Origin: Jiulongibacter sp966250325
GTDB taxonomy: Bacteria; Bacteroidota; Bacteroidia; Cytophagales; Spirosomataceae
NCBI GenBank assembly: GCA_966250325.1
Contig: CBINGY010000010.1
Span: forward strand, 31,486 to 95,485
DNA: 64,000 nucleotides
Direction of reading: 5' to 3'
Shown: positions 33,097 through 41,491 of the stretch, one piece after another
Layout: the number at the start of each line of letters is the position of its first letter
Numbering within the stretch: the first letter of the stretch is position 1
The notes under the pieces: model-generated
The model's database searches: none
What the model was told of the DNA's origin: nothing
What the model saw: the letters and a program-made list of their open reading frames with translations, nothing else
Position numbers and translations under genes: made by a program

Positions 33097-33855
33097 TCAG
33101 ATTTCGTTCACAGTGGCTCCCAGACCTTCAAAAATCTGCTGCCAGTAAACGGTTACATTCGGATTATTCTCCCGGGATGAGCTGGTGGCTTCAAAAGGTA
33201 AAACAAACGTAACCTCTGCTCCGCTTAGATTGAGATCACTGTGGGCAGAAAGGTCCTGCTCAGCCCATTCTGTTGCCTGTGAATTACCGGAAGGCGGGGA
33301 TTTATGAAAATCGCGTCCAGCCTTTACGCTTTCTACCATATCACTCAGGTAATAGACATACACCGAAGCATCTTCTGCGGCAGCCGTACTGACAATCGGC
33401 AGACTGGCAGAAATATTGGTTTCTTCATTCGAGCTGCCTCCGTTCTTTTGTTTCAGACGAGCCAGAGCCTGCCGTATAAAGACGGCATGTTCTTTTTTCA
33501 ACGAAAACTCATAGTTGGTAGTTGCGGCTTCCAGATCTGTCGCGTTCATTCCGTTGGTATCTTCCATTTCTGTTCGGGATACCAGACTCAGACTGCGGCC
33601 TTTTGCCGTATTTTCATGAATGAAGTAAATATCCAGCTTATCTCCCGCTTTCCTGACATGGCTCTCAATGGCCTCCTTGATAATTCCACTATACTTTTGA
33701 TAAACAAAATCATCCGTTACATCCACACTGGCTGTTTTGTCAATGAAAATAAACGTATGTGAGGGCTTTGTTTCAGGAAGCTTTTCTGTTTGATCACCGC
33801 CCGTTGAGCAGGAAACCAGTCCGGTTAAACTCAGTAGATAGAGTAGAGCACGCAT
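33097..33855 (-). CDS. Lipoprotein with von Willebrand A-like domain
   Basis: A 252-residue protein with a lipoprotein signal ending in GLVSC (Cys16). FIFIDKTASVD resembles the DxSxS part of a metal-ion-dependent adhesion site, with Thr in place of the first Ser, and the later VYVYYLSDMVES fits the VWA central strand and Asp. The rest has no recognised domain. It may be a periplasmic binding or scaffold protein. It stands alone between mraY and yraN. Confidence 0.7.
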   Translation of the reverse strand: MRALLYLLSLTGLVSCSTGGDQTEKLPETKPSHTFIFIDKTASVDVTDDFVYQKYSGIIKEAIESHVRKAGDKLDIYFIHENTAKGRSLSLVSRTEMEDTNGMNATDLEAATTNYEFSLKKEHAVFIRQALARLKQKNGGSSNEETNISASLPIVSTAAAEDASVYVYYLSDMVESVKAGRDFHKSPPSGNSQATEWAEQDLSAHSDLNLSGAEVTFVLPFEATSSSRENNPNVTVYWQQIFEGLGATVNEI

Positions 33856-33943
33856 TTTTTTTATGAGTTAATAAGTAAATAGCAGTACGAAAGTACGTGG
33901 CTTTTTAGTATCTCACAAAGAAAATAGATAGCAGGGTTTCATT

Positions 33944-34294
33944 TCAATAGAAGACATCTTCAAAATGTATGATTTCAAAGGGCTTCAATGTGATCGCAAT
34001 AAGGTCAAAACGCACTTTTCCTGGCCAGGGATGTTCATTCAGATACAGATCAGCGGCTTTGATTAAGTAACTTTGTTTGGTGAAATTGACCTTTTCTTCT
34101 GGTAACCCGTGTTCCTGATCTTCCCGCATTTTTACTTCCACAAAAATGAGCCAGTCTTCCGCAAGTGCTATCAGGTCGATCTCCAGATGACCCACCTGCA
34201 GATTCCGGTGAATGATATCATATCCTTTGGCTTTCAGATAATCTGCTGCCCATTGCTCTGCTTTTTCACCTACTTTTCGCTTATTTTTGGCCAT
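33944..34294 (-). CDS. yraN: YraN family (UPF0102) putative endonuclease
   Basis: A 116-residue protein. KVGEKAEQWAADYLKAKGYDIIHRN, the core HLEIDLIALAEDWLIFVEVK with the PD-(D/E)xK-like acidic and Lys residues, and the C-terminal VRFDLIAI are typical of YraN proteins. The physiological role is unknown, though the fold is that of a nuclease. The ATG at 34294 is used; an upstream TTG adds two residues. It is divergent from lipB, with 67 nt between them. Confidence 0.92.
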   Translation of the reverse strand: MAKNKRKVGEKAEQWAADYLKAKGYDIIHRNLQVGHLEIDLIALAEDWLIFVEVKMREDQEHGLPEEKVNFTKQSYLIKAADLYLNEHPWPGKVRFDLIAITLKPFEIIHFEDVFY

Positions 34295-34361
34295 TGACAA
34301 GCTGGGGATTTAAATCATTTTCTTTCGGGAAATGTTTTCTTTCTGAAATTACTACGCAATA

Positions 34362-35099
34362 GTGCAAAACAAAAAGTTAAATATCAAAGATCTGGGTTAC
34401 CTGGATTATAAGGAGGCCTGGGAGTATCAGGAGTTACTTTTCGCTGAAACCGTTCAAAGAAAAGTAGGAAACCGCAATTCCTCTTCGCCTTTGCAGACAG
34501 AAAACCATCTGCTTTTTGTGGAGCATCCTCACGTGTACACGCTGGGAAAGAGCGGCAAACCCGAACACCTGCTTATTTCAGATACTGAACTCGCCGGAAA
34601 GCAGGCGACGTATTATAAAATCAACCGGGGCGGAGACATAACGTATCATGGTCCGGGTCAATTGGTGGTTTACCCTGTACTTGATCTCGATAATTTCTTT
34701 ACCGACATCCATAAATACATGAGGTTTCTGGAGGAGGCGGTGATTCTCACCCTTTCCGAATTTGGTATCGAGGCCGGGCGGGTAGATGGATACACCGGCG
34801 TATGGCTTAAGGCAGATGCAGACAGAAATCTGGGCGAGCGGAAAATTTGTGCCATGGGTGTAAAGTGCAGCCGATGGGTAACCATGCATGGACTGGCCCT
34901 TAATGTAAATGCTGACCTCACTATGTTTGATTATATAGTGGCCTGTGGCATTCAGGACAGAGCCGTTACGTCTATGGAAAAAGAACTGGGCAGACCTGTA
35001 GATATGAACCGGGTAAAATCGGTTTTCACAGAAAAATTCACTTCATTATTTGACATAAAAACCGATGATCAGAACACAGCACTATCAGCTGGAAAATAA
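34362..35099 (+). CDS. lipB: Octanoyl-[acyl carrier protein]-protein transferase LipB
   Basis: A 245-residue enzyme that moves octanoate from acyl carrier protein to lipoyl domains. Landmarks are EHPHVYTLGKSG, RGGDITYHGPGQLVVYP, ERKICAMGVKCSRW with the catalytic Lys, and IVACGIQDRAVTSM with the catalytic Cys. It starts at GTG. Its 3-prime end overlaps the dipeptide epimerase gene by 35 nt, so the last residues of LipB and first residues of the epimerase share DNA. Confidence 0.95.
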   Translation: MQNKKLNIKDLGYLDYKEAWEYQELLFAETVQRKVGNRNSSSPLQTENHLLFVEHPHVYTLGKSGKPEHLLISDTELAGKQATYYKINRGGDITYHGPGQLVVYPVLDLDNFFTDIHKYMRFLEEAVILTLSEFGIEAGRVDGYTGVWLKADADRNLGERKICAMGVKCSRWVTMHGLALNVNADLTMFDYIVACGIQDRAVTSMEKELGRPVDMNRVKSVFTEKFTSLFDIKTDDQNTALSAGK

Positions 35100-36084
35100 G
35101 GTACCTTTCCGTATTGCTCATGGCGTGCGACGATTCACCAGTACACTTTTGGTAAGCATAGAAAAGGACGGGATTACCGGGTACGGAGAAGCCTCTCATG
35201 TTCCGTACTATCCCGTCAAAATTGAGGACTCAGAGCGGCAGATCCAGGCAAATTCTGAGGAGATTCTTAGTCTTTTTGGAGGAGACCCTGCCGAAGTCTG
35301 GCATCGCTTCCGGGATCTGTTTGAAGGCAATCATTTTGCTCTGAGTGCCGTGGATATTGCTCATTATGACTGGCTTTGCAAAAGGGAAAATTTGACTTTA
35401 TGGAAATACCTGGGTCTAACCGACAAAAATCTTCCAAAATCTAGCTATACGATTGGGATTGATGATCCCGAATCTATGGTAAACGGGATAAAAGCTTCTG
35501 ATTTTCCCTATTTCAAAATAAAACTGGGATCTGATCGGGATATTGAAATCGTAAAACGTATTAAAGAGGAAATTACTCACCCGATTCGTGTGGATATCAA
35601 TGCAGGATGGCAGCCGGAGGATGGAGAGCGGAAAGCCCTGGAAATAGAGCGATTGGGGGTTGAATTTATTGAGCAGCCTTATCCTGCCTCTGCTTTGGAG
35701 GCCTCGGCCAGGCTGCGGGAGAAACTTACCATACCCCTTATGGCCGATGAAAGCTGTGTGGTGATGGAGGATGTTTCCAGATGTTTTGGACATTTCGACG
35801 GAATCAATATCAAGCTGAGCAAATGTGGGGGCGTTTATCCCGCCACTCAAATGATAGGTGAAGCCAAAGAAAAAGGAATGAAAATTATGCTGGGCTGTAT
35901 GATGGAGAGCTCCATAGCCATTTCTGCTCTGGCACATCTGGCCTCTCAGGCCGATTACGTGGATCTGGATGGCTCCAGTATGATCAGCAACGACCCGGCC
36001 ACCGGGGTAGAAATTCGACGGGGTGAAATTATCTTTAATGGCCATGGCGGTCATGGTGCGGTACTGAATCATGGAATTAACTAA
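35065..36084 (+). CDS. Dipeptide epimerase (L-Ala-D/L-Glu epimerase type, enolase superfamily)
   Basis: A 339-residue enolase-superfamily enzyme. The catalytic pair is KIKLGS (KxK) and NIKLSKCGG; metal ligands are in VDINAGW, FIEQPYP and MADESC, with CMMESS near the end. These features match L-Ala-D/L-Glu epimerases, which act in murein peptide recycling. It overlaps lipB by 35 nt and the following moeB-like gene by 14 nt, forming a compact three-gene operon. Dipeptide specificity is inferred from the family. Confidence 0.9.
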   Translation: MIRTQHYQLENKVPFRIAHGVRRFTSTLLVSIEKDGITGYGEASHVPYYPVKIEDSERQIQANSEEILSLFGGDPAEVWHRFRDLFEGNHFALSAVDIAHYDWLCKRENLTLWKYLGLTDKNLPKSSYTIGIDDPESMVNGIKASDFPYFKIKLGSDRDIEIVKRIKEEITHPIRVDINAGWQPEDGERKALEIERLGVEFIEQPYPASALEASARLREKLTIPLMADESCVVMEDVSRCFGHFDGINIKLSKCGGVYPATQMIGEAKEKGMKIMLGCMMESSIAISALAHLASQADYVDLDGSSMISNDPATGVEIRRGEIIFNGHGGHGAVLNHGIN

Positions 36085-37138
36085 CGAAGAATACAAGAGA
36101 TATAGCAGACACCTGCTTATGCCGGAGGTGGGAAATACCGGCCAGCAGAATCTGAAAGACAGTGCCGTGCTGGTGATTGGCTGTGGCGGCCTGGGTAGCC
36201 CGGTTCTGCTTTATCTGGCAGCGGCGGGGATAGGCAAAATCGGATTGGTCGAATTTGATACTGTAGATGAAACGAACCTGCAGAGACAGATCCTTTTTTC
36301 TGAAGAAGCAGTTGGTAAAGCGAAAATTGACGAAGCCGAAAAAAGGCTTAAATCCCTCAATCGATTCATTGAAATCAAAAAATTTCCCGAAAGGTTAACC
36401 AGTGAAAATGCCCTGGAAATTTTCCGGAACTTCGATGTCATTGTTGACGGCTCCGATAATTTCCCAACCCGTTATCTGGTGAATGATGCCTGCGAAATTT
36501 GCGGCAAACCATTTGTTTATGGGGCTATTCATCGTTTTGAAGGGCAGGTTTCGGTATTCAATTATCAGGGGGGCGTAACCTATCGCGATCTTTTCCCAGA
36601 GCCACCCGCTCCCGAAATGGCCCCCAATTGTGCCACGGCAGGGGTTTTGGGTATGATGGCCGGTTTAGTGGGCTCGCTTCAGGCTACCGAGGCGATCAAA
36701 GTTCTAACAGGAATAGGAGAGGTCTTGAGTGGGAAGTTACTGTTAATTGATGCACTGAGTGCCAGTTTCCGGAAGATTACCGTTCAGAAAAACCCGGCGA
36801 GGCTGCCTGTAACAGAACTTATTGACTATGAAGCTTTTTGCGAAGGCGAAAGGATTCCCGGAATTTCATATGATCAATTTCTCCGTCTGGGGGCCGAGGT
36901 CGTTCAGCTTATGGATGTTCGTGAACCTGAAGAATATGCTCTGGCAAATCTGGGAGGTGAACTTATGCCGCTATCAAAGCTGGATGCATTTGTGCCGAAA
37001 ATCAGGAGGGAAGGTGTAGTGGTAGTACACTGCCAGAGCGGTGTACGAAGCAAACGGGCCATAGAACTTCTTAAAGAGCGTTATGGCTTTGCTAATCTCC
37101 TCAATCTGGAGGGAGGAATGTCTGCAATTACCAAGTAA
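36071..37138 (+). CDS. MoeB/ThiF/HesA-like adenylyltransferase with C-terminal rhodanese domain
   Basis: A 355-residue E1-like enzyme that adenylates the C-terminus of a small sulfur-carrier protein (MoaD or ThiS). The nucleotide motif is GCGGLGSPVLLYLAAAG (38-54), with the adenylation Arg in NLQRQILF and DGSDNFPTRYLVND later. Residues 265-355 form a rhodanese domain with the active loop HCQSGVRS. The two Zn-binding CxxC pairs of E. coli MoeB are missing (TYRDLFPEP and NPARLPV instead). No molybdopterin or thiamin genes are adjacent, so the pathway is unsettled. Confidence 0.9.
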   Translation: MELTNEEYKRYSRHLLMPEVGNTGQQNLKDSAVLVIGCGGLGSPVLLYLAAAGIGKIGLVEFDTVDETNLQRQILFSEEAVGKAKIDEAEKRLKSLNRFIEIKKFPERLTSENALEIFRNFDVIVDGSDNFPTRYLVNDACEICGKPFVYGAIHRFEGQVSVFNYQGGVTYRDLFPEPPAPEMAPNCATAGVLGMMAGLVGSLQATEAIKVLTGIGEVLSGKLLLIDALSASFRKITVQKNPARLPVTELIDYEAFCEGERIPGISYDQFLRLGAEVVQLMDVREPEEYALANLGGELMPLSKLDAFVPKIRREGVVVVHCQSGVRSKRAIELLKERYGFANLLNLEGGMSAITK

Positions 37139-37222
37139 AATTCAAATGTCATTTGAAAAATACTTGGTTAGTATCATGTAAATACCAAGTAAAATTCAAA
37201 TTGAAGTTGGAAAATACTTGGT
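37129..37222. repeat. Tandemly duplicated stem-loop after the MoeB-like gene
   Basis: Two 39-nt hairpins with identical outer arms ACCAAGTA/TACTTGGT occur at 37130-37168 and 37184-37222, 54 nt apart. The first also has an inner TTCAAAT/ATTTGAA pair and includes the MoeB-like stop codon in its left arm; the second has lost the inner pair. No T-run follows. The pair may serve as an mRNA 3-prime end or be a repeat insertion. Confidence 0.7.
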
Positions 37223-37263
37223 TAAGCTAAAAAAAATCAAATAATCTGTAATACATCAGAAGT

Positions 37264-37407
37264 TTGAACCCAGATAAAATCTCCCTGTCCATCGAAAAAA
37301 AATATGTGATTACTCCAGGCAGTAGAACACTGGATCTTGTAAACGGCGTGAAAGCAATTTCGTTGAAAAACTTTGTAACGGAGGAATGCCAAAGACTGAA
37401 GAACTAA
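37264..37407 (+). CDS. Possible small ORF or gene remnant (47 codons)
   Basis: An open frame from a TTG at 37264 to TAA encodes about 47 residues beginning LNPDKISLSIEKKYVIT and ending TEECQRLKN. The composition looks protein-like, but there is no ATG, no clear ribosome-binding region, and a stop two codons before the frame's upstream limit. It overlaps the end of ruvX by 4 nt. It may be the tail of a lost gene. Confidence is low. Confidence 0.25.
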   Translation: MNPDKISLSIEKKYVITPGSRTLDLVNGVKAISLKNFVTEECQRLKN

Positions 37408-37823
37408 AGTCTGTTTCGGGTTTCCATAAAATCCTGCAAAATAAGGGTAGCGGCTACTTTATCCAGAGCTCCCTTTTCCCGTCGTTCTTTCTTTTTCACA
37501 CCGCTGGCGATCAGACTTCGCATGGCCAGTTTTGAGGTATAGGCTTCATCCACAAAATGAACGGGCTTATCCGGGAATAATTCCCGTAGTTTTTGAGCAA
37601 ACCCCGCCACCAGAGGAGAGGCATGCGTCTCTGAACCATCCAAACTTAAGGGATGCCCCAGCACAAAAGCCTCTACTTCTTCTTTTAAGCAATAGTTCTT
37701 CAGGTAGTCGGCTAACTTATCCGTAGAAACCGTCTCCAGAGCTGTGGCTATAATCTGCAATGGATCAGTTACCGCCAGGCCGGTGCGTTTGGCTCCATAA
37801 TCTATGGCTACTATACGTGCCAC
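37404..37823 (-). CDS. ruvX: Putative Holliday junction resolvase RuvX (YqgF)
   Basis: A 139-residue RNase H-fold protein. MARIVAIDYGAKRTGLAVTD carries the first catalytic Asp, FVLGHPLSLDGSE the Glu region, and VHFVDEAYTSKLA plus GALDKVAATLILQDF the rest. The GTG at 37823 gives the standard N-terminus; a TTG two codons upstream overlaps the ndk stop. YqgF proteins are linked to pre-16S rRNA 5-prime maturation as well as junction resolution. It forms an operon with ndk. Confidence 0.93.
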   Translation of the reverse strand: MARIVAIDYGAKRTGLAVTDPLQIIATALETVSTDKLADYLKNYCLKEEVEAFVLGHPLSLDGSETHASPLVAGFAQKLRELFPDKPVHFVDEAYTSKLAMRSLIASGVKKKERREKGALDKVAATLILQDFMETRNRL

Positions 37824-37825
37824 AA

Positions 37826-38245
37826 TCAATACCTTTCCGGCTCAGAGAAGAAGAAGGCAGATTCTATGGCCGCATTTTCATCTGAGTCTGATCCATGAAT
37901 CGCATTTTCACTCTTTGACAGGGCAAAAAGCTTCCTGATGGTGCCCTCTTCTGCCAGAGCCGGGTCTGTGGAACCAATGAGTGCTCTGAAATCGGCCACG
38001 GCATTTTCTTTCTCAAGAATCATGGGAACAATAGGTGCTGCTGACATAATTTCACACAGCTCCCCGTAAAAAGGACGTTCTTTGTGAACTGCATAAAATT
38101 TACCAGCCAGCGAGGGTGTCAGCTGTATTTTTTTCATAGCCACAATACGAAAGCCAGCGGCCTCAATCATCGCAGTGATAGCTCCTATGTTATTTGCAGC
38201 CACCGCATGTGGCTTAATCATCGTAAAGGTTCTGTTTGATGCCAT
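37826..38245 (-). CDS. ndk: Nucleoside diphosphate kinase
   Basis: A 139-residue NDK that balances nucleoside triphosphate pools. FTMIKPHAVAANNIGAI begins the fold, and the phosphorylated His lies in NAIHGSDSDENA. The ATG at 38245 gives the standard start. A promoter, TTG (38289-38291) and TACTTTTG read leftwards at 38264-38271, lies just upstream. Its stop is next to the ruvX start. Confidence 0.97.
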   Translation of the reverse strand: MASNRTFTMIKPHAVAANNIGAITAMIEAAGFRIVAMKKIQLTPSLAGKFYAVHKERPFYGELCEIMSAAPIVPMILEKENAVADFRALIGSTDPALAEEGTIRKLFALSKSENAIHGSDSDENAAIESAFFFSEPERY

Positions 38246-38263
38246 TGTAGAAGGTCTGTTGAG

Positions 38264-38291
38264 CAAAAGTACATTTTTTATTTGTTTTCAA
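38264..38291 (-). promoter_or_regulatory. Promoter of ndk-ruvX
   Basis: On the minus strand TTG and TACTTTTG are 17 nt apart; the -7 box ends 18 nt before the ndk ATG. Confidence 0.65.
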
Positions 38292-38337
38292 CAGGTTCTG
38301 TTCCTATTGCTTTAGATGTTATCTGAAATATGCTTCG

Positions 38338-38345
38338 TACCTTTG
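38338..38345 (+). promoter_or_regulatory. Promoter -7 element for the DHH phosphoesterase gene
   Basis: TACCTTTG fits the consensus and ends 18 nt before the ATG at 38364. It excludes the ORF start at 38316, which would lie upstream of transcription. Confidence 0.65.
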
Positions 38346-38363
38346 CAGCCGTTTTTTAAAACT

Positions 38364-39410
38364 ATGCTTCAATACTTTACAGAAGATCCTGCCAAGAAAG
38401 CGGAATTCCTTCAACTACTTGCTCAGCAAAATAAAATAGTGCTCACATCGCATCAGAATCCGGATGGTGATGCTTTTGGCTCTGCACTGGGCTTAGCTTC
38501 TGTATTGAAGGCTCAGGGACATCAGGTATCGGTGATCAGCCCTACTGAGCACGCCGACTTCTTAAGCTGGCTTCCGGGTACTAAGCAGGTGCTTGATTAT
38601 CAGAAGAAAGAAACTACAACACAGGCAGAACAACTTATATCTGAGGCAGAAATCATTTTCTGTCTGGATTTTTCTTCACTGAACCGGCTAAAGAACATGG
38701 AAGCTGCTGTAAGAAACAGCCCCGCGGTGAAGGTTCTTATTGACCATCATCAGGAGCCGGAACATTTCGCAGACTTTGTGTACTGGAATGATCAGGCTGC
38801 CGCTACCTGTCAGCTTATTTATGAACTTATTGAAAAGCTGGAATGGAAAGCTTTTGTAAATAAAGAAGCAGCTACTTGTCTCTACACCGGCATTTTGACA
38901 GATACGGGTTCGTTCCGTTTTGACCATACTTCGCGGGAAGTTCACCGAATTGCGGGGGAGTTGCTCGATTTCGGCATAAATCCCAACCGAATAAGCCGAA
39001 GTTTGTTTGACCAGAACAGTGCCGACCGGCTCAAGTTTCTGGGATTTGCCCTCGGCGAAAGGCTGGTTTATCTGGAGGAGTTCAGAACCTCTTATTTCTA
39101 TTTTACGAAAGAAGAGCTGGAAAGCTTCCATTCCAAAAGCGGTGACACCGAGGGCATCGTTAACTACGGCTTATCCATAGCCGGGGCGGTGATGTCTGCA
39201 ATTTTCGTTGAACGCGATGACCTCATTAAAATTTCCTTTCGTTCGATCGAAGATTTTTCGGTGGCGGCATTCTCCAGAGATCATTTTGAAGGGGGCGGAC
39301 ATAAAAATGCTGCCGGCGGCAAATCCACTGATTCCATGGAGAATACCTTAAAAAAGTTTCTGAGTTTATTACCCCAATACAAAGAAAAGCTGCTTGCACA
39401 AGCAACCTAA
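38364..39410 (+). CDS. DHH/DHHA1 family phosphoesterase (NrnA-like)
   Basis: A 348-residue phosphoesterase of the NrnA type, which degrades nanoRNAs and 3-phosphoadenosine 5-phosphate or cyclic dinucleotide products. The DHH domain has SHQNPDGDAFGSALGL, FCLDFSS and VLIDHHQEPE; the DHHA1 domain ends with the GGGHKNAAGG substrate-binding motif. The start is set by the promoter position. It is divergent from ndk and followed by two FKBP lipoprotein genes on the same strand. Confidence 0.93.
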   Translation: MLQYFTEDPAKKAEFLQLLAQQNKIVLTSHQNPDGDAFGSALGLASVLKAQGHQVSVISPTEHADFLSWLPGTKQVLDYQKKETTTQAEQLISEAEIIFCLDFSSLNRLKNMEAAVRNSPAVKVLIDHHQEPEHFADFVYWNDQAAATCQLIYELIEKLEWKAFVNKEAATCLYTGILTDTGSFRFDHTSREVHRIAGELLDFGINPNRISRSLFDQNSADRLKFLGFALGERLVYLEEFRTSYFYFTKEELESFHSKSGDTEGIVNYGLSIAGAVMSAIFVERDDLIKISFRSIEDFSVAAFSRDHFEGGGHKNAAGGKSTDSMENTLKKFLSLLPQYKEKLLAQAT

Positions 39411-39440
39411 AACGATCAAAGATCATTAATAACAACGTAA

Positions 39441-40280
39441 ATGAACCTAAAGAAGAATTTTGTAGTAGTTGCTTGCATTGCTTCGGCAGTAGCCTGCAGT
39501 CAGTTTAAAGTCACCGAATCGGAGAATGGCGATCGTTATCAGATTCATGAGAAAGGAGATTCTGAGAAATCGCCCAAAGTGGGGGATATCATCAATTTCG
39601 ACCTGAAGATTGTTTCGGAACTCGACTCCGTTTTTACAGATACCTGGGCTATGGGAACTCCTATTGAGGTGCCTATGCAGGATGGAGGCTTTAAAGGCTC
39701 TTTTGAAAACGCACTTCTGCTTCTTCATGAAGGCGATAGTGCCACCGTTTTTGTACCAGCCGATTCCATCTTCAATCAGATTAATCAGCCTCTTCCTCCG
39801 GGTGTTACTGCCGGTTCAGATCTGAAGTTTATTGTGCGTCTGAATAAAGTAAAAACAGCCGAAGAGCACGAAAAAGAACTTCTGGGCAAACGCGATGAAG
39901 AAGCGGGAATGATGTCTGAATACGTCGGTAAAAGCCTGGCCGGAGCCACCAAACTCGATAACGGAATTTACTATCTTACTTCAAAAGAGGGTTCGGGGGC
40001 AACGGTAGCCCAGGGAGATACCGTAACGGTAAGTTATGTGGGTAAGTTTATGGATGGAAAAGTTTTCGACCAGAATGAGACCTTCTCATTCCCCGTTGGT
40101 TTCGGATACGTGATCAGAGGCTGGGATGAGGCTCTTAAAACTATGAAGACGGGCCAGAAGAGCACCTTCTTCATTCCGTCTGATCTGGCGTATGGAGAAC
40201 GTGGTGCGGGAGGTACTATTCCGCCGTTTACTCCGTTACTATTTGAAATTGAATTAAAGAATATAGGTAGAAAAAAATGA
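39441..40280 (+). CDS. FKBP-type peptidyl-prolyl isomerase, lipoprotein
   Basis: A 279-residue protein with a lipoprotein signal (lipobox AVACS). It appears to have two FKBP-like regions: a divergent N-terminal one (about 45-135) and a full C-terminal domain (about 185-279) with GDTVTVSYVGKFMDGKVFDQ, the ligand-pocket RGWDEALKTMKTGQKSTFFIPS and YGERGAGGTIPPFTPLLFEIEL. Such periplasmic PPIases assist folding of secreted or outer-membrane proteins. Its stop overlaps the next gene's start (ATGA). Confidence 0.93.
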   Translation: MNLKKNFVVVACIASAVACSQFKVTESENGDRYQIHEKGDSEKSPKVGDIINFDLKIVSELDSVFTDTWAMGTPIEVPMQDGGFKGSFENALLLLHEGDSATVFVPADSIFNQINQPLPPGVTAGSDLKFIVRLNKVKTAEEHEKELLGKRDEEAGMMSEYVGKSLAGATKLDNGIYYLTSKEGSGATVAQGDTVTVSYVGKFMDGKVFDQNETFSFPVGFGYVIRGWDEALKTMKTGQKSTFFIPSDLAYGERGAGGTIPPFTPLLFEIELKNIGRKK

Positions 40281-41149
40281 GAAAATTAGCAGGAATCCTG
40301 GCTCTTACACTGGCACTCATATCATGTTCAAAAGACTTTGTGACAGGCCAGTTTGAAGAAGAATTGAACAAAGATATAGAAGAGATTAAAGCCTATCTGA
40401 CGGCTAATAATCTGGACTATGAACAGGATTCCAATACGGGGGTTTTCTGGAAAATCACCAAACCAAACCCGGCAGGTGACAGTCCGAATTCACTGAATAT
40501 GGTCTATGCGGTCTGGAAAATTTCTAAAATTGACGGAGAAGAATTATATAACGTAACAGCCCAGGATTCGTCCATATTAAGTTATCCTATTGCAAATGAA
40601 CTTTTCCCGGGCTTTGTGCTTGCTCTGAATTCTTTGAGAGAGGGAGAGGCCGGAACATTCTATATTCCTTCACCCTATGCTTTTGCAGATTCTCCGCCCA
40701 CTAATTTCACGGGTTTGAATAAATGGGACCCGATACGGTTTGACGTGGAAGTGATCAGGACGTTTTCAGAAGATGAATACATTGCATTTTTCATCAGTAG
40801 AAACGGGCTGAGAGCCCCTGAACTCACCGATCAGAATGTCAGAATCATCCGGCTGGCTGATGAGCGTCCACAAACAGCCGATCTGGTCAATGGTAATAAT
40901 GTGACACTCAAGTACAAGGGGTATTTCCTTGACAAAGCCAAGACGAAATTTGACGAAGGTCAGTTTTCCTATACCATTGGTTCCGGAGGCCTCATTGTGG
41001 GATTTGACAATGCTCTCACCAAAATGAGGGTAGGCGAGAAAATCACGGCGATCATTCCGGCAGAAAAGGCCTATGGTGCACAAGGTTCGGGGTCAATACC
41101 TCCATACACGCCTATCGCATTTGACATTGAAATTGTCTCGAAAAATTAA
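40277..41149 (+). CDS. FKBP-type peptidyl-prolyl isomerase, lipoprotein (second)
   Basis: A 290-residue paralogous protein with lipobox LISC. The C-terminal FKBP domain (about 205-290) has NNVTLKYKGYFLDKAKTKFDEG, GFDNALTKMRVGEKITAIIPAE and YGAQGSGSIPPYTPIAFDIEI. The N-terminal half is a degenerate copy like that of its neighbour, so the pair probably arose by tandem duplication and are translated together. Confidence 0.92.
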   Translation: MRKLAGILALTLALISCSKDFVTGQFEEELNKDIEEIKAYLTANNLDYEQDSNTGVFWKITKPNPAGDSPNSLNMVYAVWKISKIDGEELYNVTAQDSSILSYPIANELFPGFVLALNSLREGEAGTFYIPSPYAFADSPPTNFTGLNKWDPIRFDVEVIRTFSEDEYIAFFISRNGLRAPELTDQNVRIIRLADERPQTADLVNGNNVTLKYKGYFLDKAKTKFDEGQFSYTIGSGGLIVGFDNALTKMRVGEKITAIIPAEKAYGAQGSGSIPPYTPIAFDIEIVSKN

Positions 41150-41184
41150 ATTATCCGGGTTTCCCGGTTGTTTTCTTAGCGAAA

Positions 41185-41211
41185 GGCAGGGCTTCGGCTC
41201 TGCCTTTTTTT
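41185..41211 (+). terminator. Intrinsic terminator of the FKBP operon
   Basis: An 8-bp stem GGCAGGGC/GCTCTGCC (with one G-T pair) around a TTCG tetraloop is followed by seven T. It lies about 35 nt after the second FKBP gene. Confidence 0.9.
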
Positions 41212-41491
41212 GTATAGGAGAAATAGAAAAAATCATGTTTTTTCTTCAGATTGCTATGTTTGAAAATGCAGAATGTCATTCTCCGTTCTTGTTCATAGGC
41301 CAAATAAAAATTGGTATATGCCTTAACATAAATTTATCGAAGTTTTAACATTGCCATAACTTCAGAATATTATAGCACCAATTTCTCTGGATTATTTTTT
41401 GAAAAGGCATTGACATAGCCTTTTAATAGGTCTATATTTGCGGCCATATTTGTCCAAGTTGGTTGAGCAATACGTAACGGAACATACTAAT
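41212..41491 (+). other. AT-rich spacer upstream of the DksA-like gene
   Basis: The stretch between the FKBP terminator and the DksA-like start holds only the promoter at 41410-41440. The first 200 nt are AT-rich with no gene, hairpin or repeat that stands out. Confidence 0.6.
41410..41440 (+). promoter_or_regulatory. Promoter of the DksA-like gene
   Basis: TTGACA (41410-41415) and TATATTTG (41433-41440) have a 20-nt gap between TTG and TA, an almost ideal match. Transcription would start near 41446, so the ORF start at 41438 cannot be used and the ATG at 41492 is right. Confidence 0.85.

Noticed and set aside
37264..37407. Small frame considered as a confident gene
   Set aside because: It has only a TTG start, no ribosome-binding region and no known similarity, so it is listed only at low confidence.
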